Program-made: the position numbers and the translations under genes | NCBI GenBank assembly: GCA_021738105.1 | Contig: JAIPCS010000002.1 | Coordinates: 1 to 53,980, forward strand | Origin: Sulfuritalea sp. | GTDB taxonomy: Bacteria; Pseudomonadota; Gammaproteobacteria; Burkholderiales; Rhodocyclaceae | Direction of reading: 5' to 3' | DNA length: 53,980 nucleotides | Notes under the pieces: generated by a model | Told to the model about the DNA's origin: nothing | The model's database searches: none | Seen by the model: the letters and a program-made list of their open reading frames with translations, nothing else | Shown here: positions 25,957 through 34,641 of the stretch, one piece after another | How positions within the stretch are numbered: the stretch's first letter is position 1 | Layout: every line of letters begins with the position of its first letter

Positions 25957-26874
25957 ATGCGAAGAGTTAAAGGTGTGATGGCTGTCGTGCCGACCCCACT
26001 AACCTCAAACGAGGATGCCGATCTTGATGGAATCGAACGGCTGATCGATTTCCTTGCCGGGCATGGCATGTCGCTCTTTGCCTTGGGATCGGCAGGCGAG
26101 GGCATGAACCTTACTTTCAAGACGCGCGTGGCGGTCGCACGCAAGATGGCGGAGGTCAACGACGGGCGTGTTCCTTTGCTGGTTGGTGGCGGGAGCTTCA
26201 GCGTGCGGGACTCGCTCGAATTCATCGATGCAGTCGCAGATTGCCGCATTGACGGCATTCACGTCATTCCCTATGACAAAAAGATCAGCGGCGCTGCTGT
26301 CGAGTTGCTCTATCGCGGGATCGCGGACCGGTCGCCGCTGCCCATCTGGCTTTACCAGAACACCACCAGAACCAGCGGCATACCGATCGAAGTAGTCAAG
26401 TCCCTGAGTAGCCATCCGAACATCCACGGAGTCAAGCTGGCAGGTTTTGATCTGCGGGTTAACCAAGGCTTCATGGATCTCGATTCTCAGGATTTTCAAG
26501 TTTTTGGTTCGGCGGATTCCCAGATGTTTTCATTTTTCTGTCATGGTTTGGAGGGGAGTTCAAGTAGTGCCGCAGCCTGCTTCCCGGAACTGTTCAAGGA
26601 ACTCTACGAAGCGATTCAGTCCGATAGTCTTAGCAAGGCGCGCGCCAAAAATCGTGAGGTGATGGCTTTTCTCAAGCGCTTGCCGAAAGGTGCCTACTGG
26701 CACAATGGTGAGTCTGCTGCCGAGGTCAAGTACCAGTTGTCACTTCGTGACATTTGCAGTGAGCAAGTCGCCAGACCGTGGCGTGGACAGACTGAAGAAG
26801 AAAAGCGTATCAGCGATGCGGTCCATCGCGACTACCAGCATTACCTTCAGACCGGTGAGCTACGCTTGGCATGA
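25957..26874 (+). CDS. DapA/NanA-family pyruvate-dependent aldolase
   Basis: A 305-residue TIM-barrel lyase of the dihydrodipicolinate synthase / N-acetylneuraminate lyase family. The Schiff-base lysine is K160 in GVKLAGFD, and Y133 in LYQNTT is the catalytic tyrosine. The phosphate/carboxylate-binding loop appears as GSAGEGMNLT. ATG 25957 has AGGAGA 5 bases upstream; the frame can start earlier at a TTG overlapping the previous gene. Its ATGA overlap with the cytidylyltransferase gene suggests shared function. A synthase (NeuB) and a lyase-type aldolase in one branch are not expected together, so this one may make a different keto-acid sugar or recycle one. Confidence 0.87.
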   Translation: MRRVKGVMAVVPTPLTSNEDADLDGIERLIDFLAGHGMSLFALGSAGEGMNLTFKTRVAVARKMAEVNDGRVPLLVGGGSFSVRDSLEFIDAVADCRIDGIHVIPYDKKISGAAVELLYRGIADRSPLPIWLYQNTTRTSGIPIEVVKSLSSHPNIHGVKLAGFDLRVNQGFMDLDSQDFQVFGSADSQMFSFFCHGLEGSSSSAAACFPELFKELYEAIQSDSLSKARAKNREVMAFLKRLPKGAYWHNGESAAEVKYQLSLRDICSEQVARPWRGQTEEEKRISDAVHRDYQHYLQTGELRLA

Positions 26875-27626
26875 TCGCGACGCCGGAGATAGCTACTGGC
26901 TCGGGCCTTGCAGTCGTCGTCCTGCCAGCGCGCGGTGGTTCGAAGCGGTTCCCGCGCAAGAACATCGCTCCCTTGGCTGGGCGGCCGTTGCTGGCCTACC
27001 CCATCGCTGCGGCAAGACAGGCGCGAACCATCGATGCGGTCTACGTTTCGACGGAAGATGAAGAGATAGCCGCAGTGGCCGAACAGTGGGGTGCTACGGT
27101 GCCCTTTCGCCGCCCAAGCGAACTGGCTGGAGACCAAGTCCCAGCCGATGCTGCGGTTGCTGACCTGCTGCGCCGCCTGCGGGACCAGCAAGGCCTGGCG
27201 ATCGACATCGTTGTCCTGATCCAACCCACCTCGCCATTCGTCATGGCTGCCCACATTGATGCGGCCGTCGAGCGCCTGCGCAACGAGCCGGAACTGGACT
27301 CTGTGACGACGATGGCGGAACTTGACCATCGACATCACCCCTACAACCTGGCTTTCCCGAGAGATGGTGGATGCTGGGAATTCATGTGCGCGGAAGAGCG
27401 AAAAGCGGCGCGCAGCCGCCAAAGCAAGCCCGTCGCACTTAAATTCGGCAACCTGTTTGCTGCACGCAGCGAGACAATGCTTAATGAGGGGCGCTTCGGG
27501 AGCGTGAAGGGTAGTGTGCTGATCGATCCTATCTACTCATGGGATGTCGATTACCTATGGGAACTGCATGCAGCCGAAGCTCTGCTTGCCAACGGTTTTG
27601 TAAGCCTTCCTCACATGGCGCGCTGA
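26871..27626 (+). CDS. NeuA-family CMP-nonulosonate cytidylyltransferase
   Basis: A 251-residue nucleotidyltransferase. The CTP-binding loop LPARGGSKRFPRKN spans 18-31, and IQPTSPFV with SAM-independent NeuA-type strands follows. FGNLFAARSE and the PIYSWDVDYLWEL end (the D-x-D metal site) fit acylneuraminate cytidylyltransferases. It activates a 2-keto-3-deoxy sugar acid as its CMP derivative for transfer. Start overlaps the aldolase stop by four bases. It is one of three cytidylyltransferase-like proteins here; which synthase (22696 or 31626) it serves is unknown. Confidence 0.88.
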   Translation: MIATPEIATGSGLAVVVLPARGGSKRFPRKNIAPLAGRPLLAYPIAAARQARTIDAVYVSTEDEEIAAVAEQWGATVPFRRPSELAGDQVPADAAVADLLRRLRDQQGLAIDIVVLIQPTSPFVMAAHIDAAVERLRNEPELDSVTTMAELDHRHHPYNLAFPRDGGCWEFMCAEERKAARSRQSKPVALKFGNLFAARSETMLNEGRFGSVKGSVLIDPIYSWDVDYLWELHAAEALLANGFVSLPHMAR

Positions 27627-27685
27627 TTTATGAGTACGAACTTATTGTCGCTGGACACGATGCCTGATGATGGAGATTGCTGCAC

Positions 27686-28141
27686 ATGATTCTCGACGTA
27701 CTTGAAAACCTGCCTCAATACCTGCCTCTTGCTGAAGGGCTCGAAAAAGCTGTCGAATTCCTCGCACGCCAGGATCTGGATCTGATTACGGCGGGGAGGC
27801 ACGAAATCGATGGCGAACGCGCCTACGCAATGGTCTACAGAAGCGTCGGCCGGCCGAGAGATGGTGCGCGACTCGAAGCACACCGGCAATATATCGACAT
27901 CCAGGTCGTCCTCGCTGGTTTAGACAATATCGGCTGGAAGTCGGTCAGCCAATGCAGCGAAGCGGATGGCGACTACATCGAGCAACGTGATGTACGGTTC
28001 TACCTGGATGAGCCGGAAGTCTGGTTGCCGGTGAAGCCGGGAACATTTGCAATATTCTTCCCGGGAGACGCCCATATGCCATCGATCTCTGCCGGGGTGA
28101 TCGACAAGATCGTTGTTAAGGTTGCCGTGGATCGGGAGTGA
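27686..28141 (+). CDS. YhcH/YjgK/YiaL (NanQ-like) sugar anomerase family protein
   Basis: A 151-residue DUF386-type beta-barrel protein. HRQYIDIQVVLAG and the C-terminal FAIFFPGDAHMPS motif, with its metal-binding residues, identify the family. In E. coli, NanQ (YhcH) of the sialic-acid regulon speeds anomer conversion of N-acetylneuraminate. ATG 27686 has GGAG 10 bases upstream; a TTG 9 bases earlier is also possible. Location right after the cytidylyltransferase and aldolase supports a role on the same sugar acid, perhaps supplying the anomer NeuA requires. Confidence 0.85.
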   Translation: MILDVLENLPQYLPLAEGLEKAVEFLARQDLDLITAGRHEIDGERAYAMVYRSVGRPRDGARLEAHRQYIDIQVVLAGLDNIGWKSVSQCSEADGDYIEQRDVRFYLDEPEVWLPVKPGTFAIFFPGDAHMPSISAGVIDKIVVKVAVDRE

Positions 28142-28161
28142 CAACTCGCCATCCCGTGTAG

Positions 28162-29532
28162 ATGATGCGCCATGTGCTGACGCCCAGTCGGTTGCTCGAC
28201 AGATTGGTTCTTCTTTGGGTCATGCCGCCACTCGGCTTTCTCATCACCGTGCTTCAAGTGCCGGAGTTGAGATATCTCAATGCCAATCATGTTCTCATTG
28301 CGGTGTTGCTCGCAGCCATTGCGGTCAGGTGGCAACTACGGGCGCTGCCGCAGCGAGTTGTTCTCTATCTGCTGCTCGTCATTTCGCTGACAGCAGCCTT
28401 CATGGGCATCGAGTGGCTGCACATCCTCGCCGGTAGGGAGACAATCGACGGCCTGACCGATCTGCGGATGATCATTTACAGCCCCTTCTACGGCAGCATC
28501 ATACTTTTCGTCCTCTATGCCATGTATTTGACGATGCTCAGCGCCGAGCAAAAAAAGCAGCACCTTGGCTATTTCGTCCGGCTAATGTGTTGGTTTCATC
28601 TTTTCTTTCTTGCTTACTGGTCTTTGCTCTACGCTGGGTGGATCGAAGCGATTCCAAGAGCAGACTTGCTACATTCGAATTCGGTCGCATACAGCGCGCT
28701 GTTCGTGCTTTGCATAATGCTGTTCTACCGCGCCGACGTCGGATTGGGAAAGGGCCTCTCATTGGCATTCCTTGCCGTCAATATTGCCGTGATTCTCGTT
28801 AACCAGACGCGCGGTGCGATCATCGCGCTGGCCGCTGTTGTTCTCTACCTGCTACTGGAGCCATTGGGCAATGGTCGGCGCGCTACTTTGACGAAGCTGA
28901 TGCTGGGCGCTTTGGTCGGGTTGGGGTTAGCTTTCACCCTGGTGGACGGAGCCCATGTTCTTGGCAGGGACGTCGATTCTCTCGGCATGGTGCTTGACCA
29001 AATAGCGGATGCCCAGGAGAACAAGGCAAACTTTGTTGGCGTTAGTCCGGCCTTGGTCAGCGATGAAAGCTCCTTGAGCGCTTTTTCCAGGATTGGCTCG
29101 AGCTATTACTCACTGTTGTCGTTCCTCGACAATCCGATGCTAGGCATCGGGCAGGCCGAGAGTTACGCAATCGATGTCCTCGGGGCAGGGATACATTCGC
29201 TTCATTTTTTGATTGCCAGCTCGACGGGTCTCCTCGGTTTGTCGCTTTTTGCAGCGATGCTGGTGGTGATAACGTCTGCCCAAGGGCCAATAATTCTTTC
29301 CAGACAGCAAGCCATGATGTTTATCCTCAGTTTTGGCTATGTTCTTGTCTATATCAATTCGCTTCCAACGTACTACGCCCTTGTCCTGGCCGTGTTGGGC
29401 AGTCAGCGCAAGAAAATTGGTTCGCGCGTGTTAGCCGGAGCGCCTGGATATTCAGGAAGCAAAAATGAGCAAATTAATGTGGCAGCATCGCGCACCGAGT
29501 CTGCACATAGGAGATCAGCTTGGTGCACCTGA
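28162..29532 (+). CDS. Wzy-like O-antigen/EPS polymerase or ligase
   Basis: A 456-residue integral membrane protein with about ten to twelve hydrophobic segments and a long loop between residues about 270 and 325. NQTRGAIIALAAVVLYLL is a typical O-antigen ligase/polymerase (Wzy_C) core, in which the Arg is usually essential, and GIGQAESYAIDVLGAG near 332 resembles the loop motif around the conserved His. It would polymerise undecaprenyl-linked repeat units at the periplasmic face. Polymerase and ligase cannot be separated from sequence alone. It overlaps the next gene by 13 bases. Confidence 0.78.
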   Translation: MMRHVLTPSRLLDRLVLLWVMPPLGFLITVLQVPELRYLNANHVLIAVLLAAIAVRWQLRALPQRVVLYLLLVISLTAAFMGIEWLHILAGRETIDGLTDLRMIIYSPFYGSIILFVLYAMYLTMLSAEQKKQHLGYFVRLMCWFHLFFLAYWSLLYAGWIEAIPRADLLHSNSVAYSALFVLCIMLFYRADVGLGKGLSLAFLAVNIAVILVNQTRGAIIALAAVVLYLLLEPLGNGRRATLTKLMLGALVGLGLAFTLVDGAHVLGRDVDSLGMVLDQIADAQENKANFVGVSPALVSDESSLSAFSRIGSSYYSLLSFLDNPMLGIGQAESYAIDVLGAGIHSLHFLIASSTGLLGLSLFAAMLVVITSAQGPIILSRQQAMMFILSFGYVLVYINSLPTYYALVLAVLGSQRKKIGSRVLAGAPGYSGSKNEQINVAASRTESAHRRSAWCT

Positions 29533-30827
29533 TTCGAAAGCTGATCACGCGCTTCGATCTGATAGAGTTCTGCGCCCGTATACGGGCGCCGGCCTTGGCC
29601 GCCCTATTGGCACGCGCACTGTCACGGACTATCGATAGGCAAAGTCACCATAACGTATTGTGCATCGGACGACCGATCTTCGACGAGGACATCGAAGAGT
29701 TGGCGAAGTATGGCGGCACACTGAATTATCTGATCGTTCCCAAATTCGTATTTGTAAACATTTTCAATCACTTTCTTCCGCAGTTGCTGTTGAGTCACGC
29801 GAAGTACCACGAGATTCAGGGGTATGAGCACGAGAAGCTGCAGTGCCGGACATTTTTCGAAGCTTTCCTTGTTGAATTCCGCAGGGCAGTCCGCATCGAC
29901 GTCATTGTGACGGCGAACTACAACTACAGCTGGCAGCAGGAGCTGGCCGTCGCTGCGCGCAACTTGGGCATCCCGTTCGTCGTACTTTTCAAGGAAGGCA
30001 TATCGCCACTCTTTGCAGAAGGGGTCAGTCCGCAGAAGGCCTATGACGTAATGGTGACGAAATACACGAACAGGCTTTTCATCGGGGACCGGCTACTGGT
30101 CTATAACGACCGTATCAAAGATGCCTTTTCACGCCTGAACATTGCTGGCATCGAGGCGGGAACCGTCACGACCGTCGGGATTCCGAGGTTTGATCGCTAT
30201 TTCCGACTGGATTCCGTGGGCAGCAGTATCGTTTTCTTTTCATTCGACTTCGAGGACAAGGCGCGTCATCTGGGCTTGACAGCCGACGAGTTTCATAAGT
30301 ACTTGGCAAAGACCCGGGAATTTCATGTCGAAGTCATGCGGTTTGCTGCAGCGCACCCGGACCTGCGGGTGATCATCAAGACCAAGAACAATGTGAAGTA
30401 CCTGCGTTATGTGCAGAACATTGCTGCCGAGGAGGGATTCGCAGACTTGGCAAATCTGACTCTGACCAATCAGGGAAATGTGTACGATCTCATCAATGAT
30501 GCCCGAGCCGTCATCGGCTACAACTCCACTGCGTTGCTGGAGGCTTTCGCCGCCCGTCGCATCGTGATGTCCCCGGATTTTAGATGGGGGCCTGTACGAG
30601 ACTATTTTGATGAGTACCCCAATCTGCCAAACTATGTTGCCACTGCGGAAGATATCGCCGAAGTTCTGTCGGCTACAGATAGGGGACGCTCGCTCAACGA
30701 TCCGGCACTGAACTCTCTGTTGCACCAACGCATCCATATCCCGGACGGCAAGGCTAGCGTACGGGCGGAGGCGGCCATAGCGCGCGCGATTATCGCAAGC
30801 AGTGACGAAAAGCCGGCGCGCGCATGA
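29520..30827 (+). CDS. Probable GT-B glycosyltransferase (CDP-glycerol transferase / capsule type)
   Basis: A 435-residue soluble protein. The C-terminal half has VGIPRFD (219-225), a HPDLRVIIKTKNN strand, and a nucleotide-side segment ARAVIGYNSTALLEAFAARR that resembles the second Rossmann domain of CDP-glycerol phosphotransferases and capsule glycosyltransferases. The same G-x-PRFD motif occurs in the protein at 52552. Donors of such enzymes are often CMP- or CDP-activated, which suits a CMP-nonulosonate locus, but this is inference. The start is TTG 29520 or GTG 29523, with AGGAG close upstream. Confidence 0.65.
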   Translation: MVHLIRKLITRFDLIEFCARIRAPALAALLARALSRTIDRQSHHNVLCIGRPIFDEDIEELAKYGGTLNYLIVPKFVFVNIFNHFLPQLLLSHAKYHEIQGYEHEKLQCRTFFEAFLVEFRRAVRIDVIVTANYNYSWQQELAVAARNLGIPFVVLFKEGISPLFAEGVSPQKAYDVMVTKYTNRLFIGDRLLVYNDRIKDAFSRLNIAGIEAGTVTTVGIPRFDRYFRLDSVGSSIVFFSFDFEDKARHLGLTADEFHKYLAKTREFHVEVMRFAAAHPDLRVIIKTKNNVKYLRYVQNIAAEEGFADLANLTLTNQGNVYDLINDARAVIGYNSTALLEAFAARRIVMSPDFRWGPVRDYFDEYPNLPNYVATAEDIAEVLSATDRGRSLNDPALNSLLHQRIHIPDGKASVRAEAAIARAIIASSDEKPARA

Positions 30828-31621
30828 GCGGCTATTACGTCAAAAGCGTAATCCGCTTTGCCTGGGTCATGTTTCGCTACCCTTGGGCGGGCATTTCGTT
30901 CGTGTTGCGGCTCTTCGAACGCTTTCCCGGGTTCAGGCGGTCTATTCAATACAGACATGATCGCTACCAGGTCAAACAGCAGTTGAAACAAAGCAAACAG
31001 AGTATCGGTCATGCCCTGGGAGATAGAACGGTCGTGTGCTCGTTGTTTGGTCGCCAGATCCTCAGTCTGAAACTGGAAGAAGGGGGGGAGGCCACAGCGG
31101 ATCAGTTTTTCCTGAACCGGCCTGTCGATGATGGACGGCACATGATTACCCTTGCCAGGCGGTTTGTCGAGATTCAGCCAGGGGACTCGGTCTTCGATCC
31201 CGGCTGTGGTGCCGGTCGCCACCTCTTCCATTTTGTCGATGGCTACGGCTGCAAAGCGGTCGGTGTTGACATCTACCAGCCGGCCATTGAAGTTGCCGAA
31301 ATCGCTAACTGGAACCATCAGGTCCGGTTCTTCGCTCAATCCTCGCTTGAACCCGGTTTCCTCGATACGGTGTTGCCGAACGGTTGCGATTTTGTGTTCA
31401 TTAATAGTTGGCTCAATCACGTCAAGGATTATCCCGGCTATCGGGAGTTTGCAGTCCGGATCGTCGAAAAGTGCCGCTTCCTGCTGGTGATCACTAGTGC
31501 GAAGGATCGCCTCGAAGTCTTGTTCGAGACACCAGACATCTTGGCTCACGAGGTCCGTGACGGCACACAGTACGCCCTGCTGCGAGGCGCGCTTCAACAA
31601 ACCGAATTTTCAAGCGAGTGA
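30824..31621 (+). CDS. Class I SAM-dependent methyltransferase
   Basis: A 265-residue protein whose N-terminal 40 residues are hydrophobic or basic (WVMFRYPWAGISFVLRL), possibly membrane-associating. The methyltransferase motif I is DSVFDPGCGAGRHLFHFV and an acidic motif II follows in AVGVDIYQPAIEVAE. DFVFINSWLNHV replaces the usual post-I region. It starts within the stop of the upstream glycosyltransferase gene and is followed 4 bases later by neuB. The substrate is unknown; a sugar of this locus is likely. Confidence 0.8.
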   Translation: MSGYYVKSVIRFAWVMFRYPWAGISFVLRLFERFPGFRRSIQYRHDRYQVKQQLKQSKQSIGHALGDRTVVCSLFGRQILSLKLEEGGEATADQFFLNRPVDDGRHMITLARRFVEIQPGDSVFDPGCGAGRHLFHFVDGYGCKAVGVDIYQPAIEVAEIANWNHQVRFFAQSSLEPGFLDTVLPNGCDFVFINSWLNHVKDYPGYREFAVRIVEKCRFLLVITSAKDRLEVLFETPDILAHEVRDGTQYALLRGALQQTEFSSE

Positions 31622-31625
31622 TCAG

Positions 31626-32657
31626 ATGACAATATCAACCTTCAACAGTCGCTTTGACATCGATGGCAGGCCGGTGGGCGAGGATGCACCTGTTTACATC
31701 ATCGCCGAGGCGGGCATCGCCCATTTTGGCAGCGAGGAGAAAGCCCTTCGACTGGTCGATCTGGCTGCCGATGCCGGAGCCGATGCCGTCAAGTTTCAGG
31801 TCTATGACGTGGATGCCATGATCGCGGCGGAGTTGGCGGAATGGAAGCAGCGCTTGGGTTCCCGGCAACTACCCTATGCCGCCTTCGACCGTATTCAAGC
31901 CTACTGCCGGGATAAGGGCATCACCTTCTTCGCCACTGCCCATGACGAGCCATCTCTGGATTACTTGACGGGCCTTCAGGTTCCCGTTTACAAGATCGGC
32001 TCTGGCGAGGTCGGCAACTGGCCGTTTCTTGCGCGGGTGGCCGCTTTGGGCAAGCCGCTGATCTTCTCTACGGGCATGTATCTGCAAGAGCAGGTAGGCG
32101 AGGCGCTACAGATCATCGCTGCGACCGGCAACCATGACGTGGCCGTGTTGCACTGTGTGACCGACTATCCAGCTGCGCCGAGCGACATTGCCTTGGGCAA
32201 CTTGAGATTGATCCGCGAACATTTTCAGGTGATCACCGGCTATTCGGATCACACAGCCGGCTACCACATACCCCTGGCGGCCGTAGCGATGGGCGCGCGT
32301 ATCATCGAAAAGCATATTACGCTGGATTACAACGTCCCCAATGCACAAGACTGGAAGGTATCCTGCGGGCCGGACAATCTGAAAGTCTTCGTCAGCCAAG
32401 TGCGCGACATCGAGGCAGCCGTATCGACCCGGACCGATGGGCCCACCGAAAATGAAAAGCGCAGCATGCTCTGGGCCAGCAAGAGTTTGGTGACCCGGCG
32501 CGAGATCGCCAAGGGGCAGGTTCTGCAGGAAGAGGATTTGTGTGCCAAGCGTCCCGGTAACGGGATTCCACCATCCCGGATCGGCGAGATACTGGGGCGC
32601 ATTGCGACGCGCCCCTTGGCCCGTGATGTCGTGGTCAGACTGGAGGATCTGCAGTGA
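31626..32657 (+). CDS. neuB: NeuB-type sialic acid synthase
   Basis: A 343-residue enzyme of normal length, with a PEP-condensing barrel (IIAEAGIAHFGS, KFQVYDV, KIGSGEVGNWPFL, GYSDHTAG, GARIIEKHITLD) and a C-terminal SAF/antifreeze-like domain (SLVTRREIAKGQVLQEEDL, KRPGNGIPPS). EKHITLD is the hallmark metal-site strand. It condenses ManNAc or a 6-deoxy analogue with phosphoenolpyruvate to a nonulosonate. ATG 31626 was preferred to the longer frame that runs into the previous gene. The next gene is a NeuC-type epimerase starting inside its stop, the standard neuB-neuC pairing. Confidence 0.93.
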   Translation: MTISTFNSRFDIDGRPVGEDAPVYIIAEAGIAHFGSEEKALRLVDLAADAGADAVKFQVYDVDAMIAAELAEWKQRLGSRQLPYAAFDRIQAYCRDKGITFFATAHDEPSLDYLTGLQVPVYKIGSGEVGNWPFLARVAALGKPLIFSTGMYLQEQVGEALQIIAATGNHDVAVLHCVTDYPAAPSDIALGNLRLIREHFQVITGYSDHTAGYHIPLAAVAMGARIIEKHITLDYNVPNAQDWKVSCGPDNLKVFVSQVRDIEAAVSTRTDGPTENEKRSMLWASKSLVTRREIAKGQVLQEEDLCAKRPGNGIPPSRIGEILGRIATRPLARDVVVRLEDLQ

Positions 32658-33817
32658 ATGACAAGAGAAAAGTGTGCGTGGTACTGACCACGCGCGGCAA
32701 CTACGCCAAGATGAAATCCGTCATCGAGGCAATCGAGGCGGACGAGACGCTCGAACTGCAATTGATATTGGGCGGAATGGTCGTCCTCGAAAAATACGGC
32801 CGCATCTCCTCCATGCTCGAGGAGCAGGGGCGCAAGCCGGCGAGAACCATCAATTTTGTTGTTGAAGGAGAGAACCTGACGACCATGGCCAAGTCGTCAG
32901 GCCTTGCCATGATGGAATTTTCCACGGCATTCGATGATCTCAAGCCCGATGTTGTCATCGTCATCGCGGATCGCTTCGAATGTTTACCGATTGCAATGGC
33001 GGCAGCTTACATGAACATCGCCGTCGCCCATATCGAAGGTGGGGAAGTAACCGGGTCGATTGACGAATCGATCCGCCATGCCATCACCAAGCTGTCTCAT
33101 CTGCATTTCCCTGCGTCGCTCGAAGCGGCGCAACGCATCGAACGGATGGGCGAGGATCCGGCCTCGATACATATCGTGGGTGCGTCCAGCATGGATGTAC
33201 TGCGATGCATCGACCTGAGCAATTTGCAGCCAGTCAGGGAATATCAGACGCAATATGGTCTCGGACCAATGATCGATTTGCAACCCAAGGAGTACCTCGT
33301 CGTCATCCAGCATCCGGTAACCACGGAGTATGGCGAGAACCTCGAACACATTACGGAGACGATTGCGGCGCTGGAAGAGCTGGACATGCCCACGGTGTGG
33401 GTCATGCCGAACATGGATGCCGGTTCGGATGGGATCAACAAAGCCATCCGCAGGTACCGCGAACGGGAAAGAAACGTCAGGACGCATTTCTTCAAGAGCC
33501 TGCCGATCGAGTACTACGGCCCGTTGCTGAAGAACGCACTCTGCATTCTAGGCAATTCCTCCAGTGGCATCCGGGAAGCCGCCTTTCTGGGCACCCCGTC
33601 GGTGAACATCGGGACGCGGCAGAACGGCCGCCAGCGCGGCCCTAATGTCATCGATGTCGAGTATGAAAAGGGACAGATCGTTGCCGCAGTGAAAAAGCAG
33701 ATCGAGCGCCGGGAGTACGCGCCGGACGGCCTCTATGGTGACGGCTATGCGGCGGAAAAGATCCTTCGCGTCCTCAAGACGGCACCGCTGAGCGTGCAGA
33801 AGATGATCAGTTATTGA
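32654..33817 (+). CDS. neuC: NeuC/LegG-type UDP-N-acetylglucosamine 2-epimerase (hydrolysing)
   Basis: A 387-residue GT-B-like epimerase. VCVVLTTRGNYAKMKSVIEA starts the first Rossmann domain, AHIEGGEVTGSIDESIRHA is the hallmark of hydrolysing NeuC-type enzymes (against AGLRS in WecB), and LGNSSSGIREAAFLGTPSVN closes the UDP site. It converts UDP-GlcNAc, or a UDP-bacillosamine-type sugar, into free ManNAc-like sugar for NeuB. The start is GTG 32654 with GGAGG upstream, overlapping neuB by four bases. Choice between NeuC and LegG substrates needs biochemical data. Confidence 0.92.
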   Translation: MNDKRKVCVVLTTRGNYAKMKSVIEAIEADETLELQLILGGMVVLEKYGRISSMLEEQGRKPARTINFVVEGENLTTMAKSSGLAMMEFSTAFDDLKPDVVIVIADRFECLPIAMAAAYMNIAVAHIEGGEVTGSIDESIRHAITKLSHLHFPASLEAAQRIERMGEDPASIHIVGASSMDVLRCIDLSNLQPVREYQTQYGLGPMIDLQPKEYLVVIQHPVTTEYGENLEHITETIAALEELDMPTVWVMPNMDAGSDGINKAIRRYRERERNVRTHFFKSLPIEYYGPLLKNALCILGNSSSGIREAAFLGTPSVNIGTRQNGRQRGPNVIDVEYEKGQIVAAVKKQIERREYAPDGLYGDGYAAEKILRVLKTAPLSVQKMISY

Positions 33818-33837
33818 ATCGAGTGGAGTAGGACAGC

Positions 33838-34599
33838 ATGAAGAATTTCTTTGTCTGGAAGGCTTTCGCACTCTACAACCATTGGTGCCGACGACGTCTA
33901 TTCCAAGCACTGCCAGGAATTGAAGATGAGATTGCCGATTATTTGCGCAGGTCGAAAACGACGGGTACCAAGTTCCCGACGCTGTGGCGGGCGGTACGTA
34001 TCATCCTCAAGGAAAGGCCTGTACTGATCCTGGAGTGTGGAACCGGCCTTTCCACGATCGTTTTGGCTGCTGCCGTGAAATACCTGAGAGCCAGCAATAC
34101 TGGCTACGAAGGGAAGATCATCAGTATGGAAAGCGTCGAGCACTGGTTTGAAACCGCAAGGAAGAACCTGCCAGACAAATACTCCGACGTGGTGGAGCTG
34201 GTGCTTGGGCCCAGAGAAAAATATGAATTCCTGTTCTTTCGTGGGTATCGCCACTCTAACATCTCGCCGCTTGACTACGATTTTGTGTTTCTGGATGGCC
34301 CGAGCTACGATGACGATAACGGCGGATCATTCTGTGCCGATGTCTTTCATGTTGCCGAAACTTCGTCGGCACCCGTCATTCGAGGGGTGATTGATACGAG
34401 GGTCTCGTCCGTGTTTGTTCTTCAAAAGGTTTTTGGCGGCCGAGCCGTTCGCTACTATCCATTCATACGGACATCAGATTTTTCTGTGAAGCGGAGGCCG
34501 TTCCGCGTCAAGATCTCATCCCGCGATTTCCGGAGCAACATGTGGGGAGAGGTCGACTTGTGCCTCGAGTTGCCTCCCGTCCAGACGACGTCGAATTAA
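33838..34599 (+). CDS. Methyltransferase-fold protein
   Basis: A 253-residue protein with a class I SAM-binding fold: LILECGTGLSTIVLAAAVKY as motif I, KIISMESVEHWFETARKNL as the region with the acidic residue after strand 2, and YDFVFLDGPSYDDDNGG after it. The D-G-P-x-Y-DDD cluster resembles TylF/cephalosporin-hydroxylase-like methyltransferases, which bind a metal at acidic residues. The N-terminus is basic. Position between neuC and a presumed glycosyltransferase suggests a sugar substrate. It could also be non-catalytic. Confidence 0.62.
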   Translation: MKNFFVWKAFALYNHWCRRRLFQALPGIEDEIADYLRRSKTTGTKFPTLWRAVRIILKERPVLILECGTGLSTIVLAAAVKYLRASNTGYEGKIISMESVEHWFETARKNLPDKYSDVVELVLGPREKYEFLFFRGYRHSNISPLDYDFVFLDGPSYDDDNGGSFCADVFHVAETSSAPVIRGVIDTRVSSVFVLQKVFGGRAVRYYPFIRTSDFSVKRRPFRVKISSRDFRSNMWGEVDLCLELPPVQTTSN

Positions 34600-34641
34600 C
34601 GGCGCATAAGCCCCATAGCCATCGAGCCTGCCTCCTCCAAG

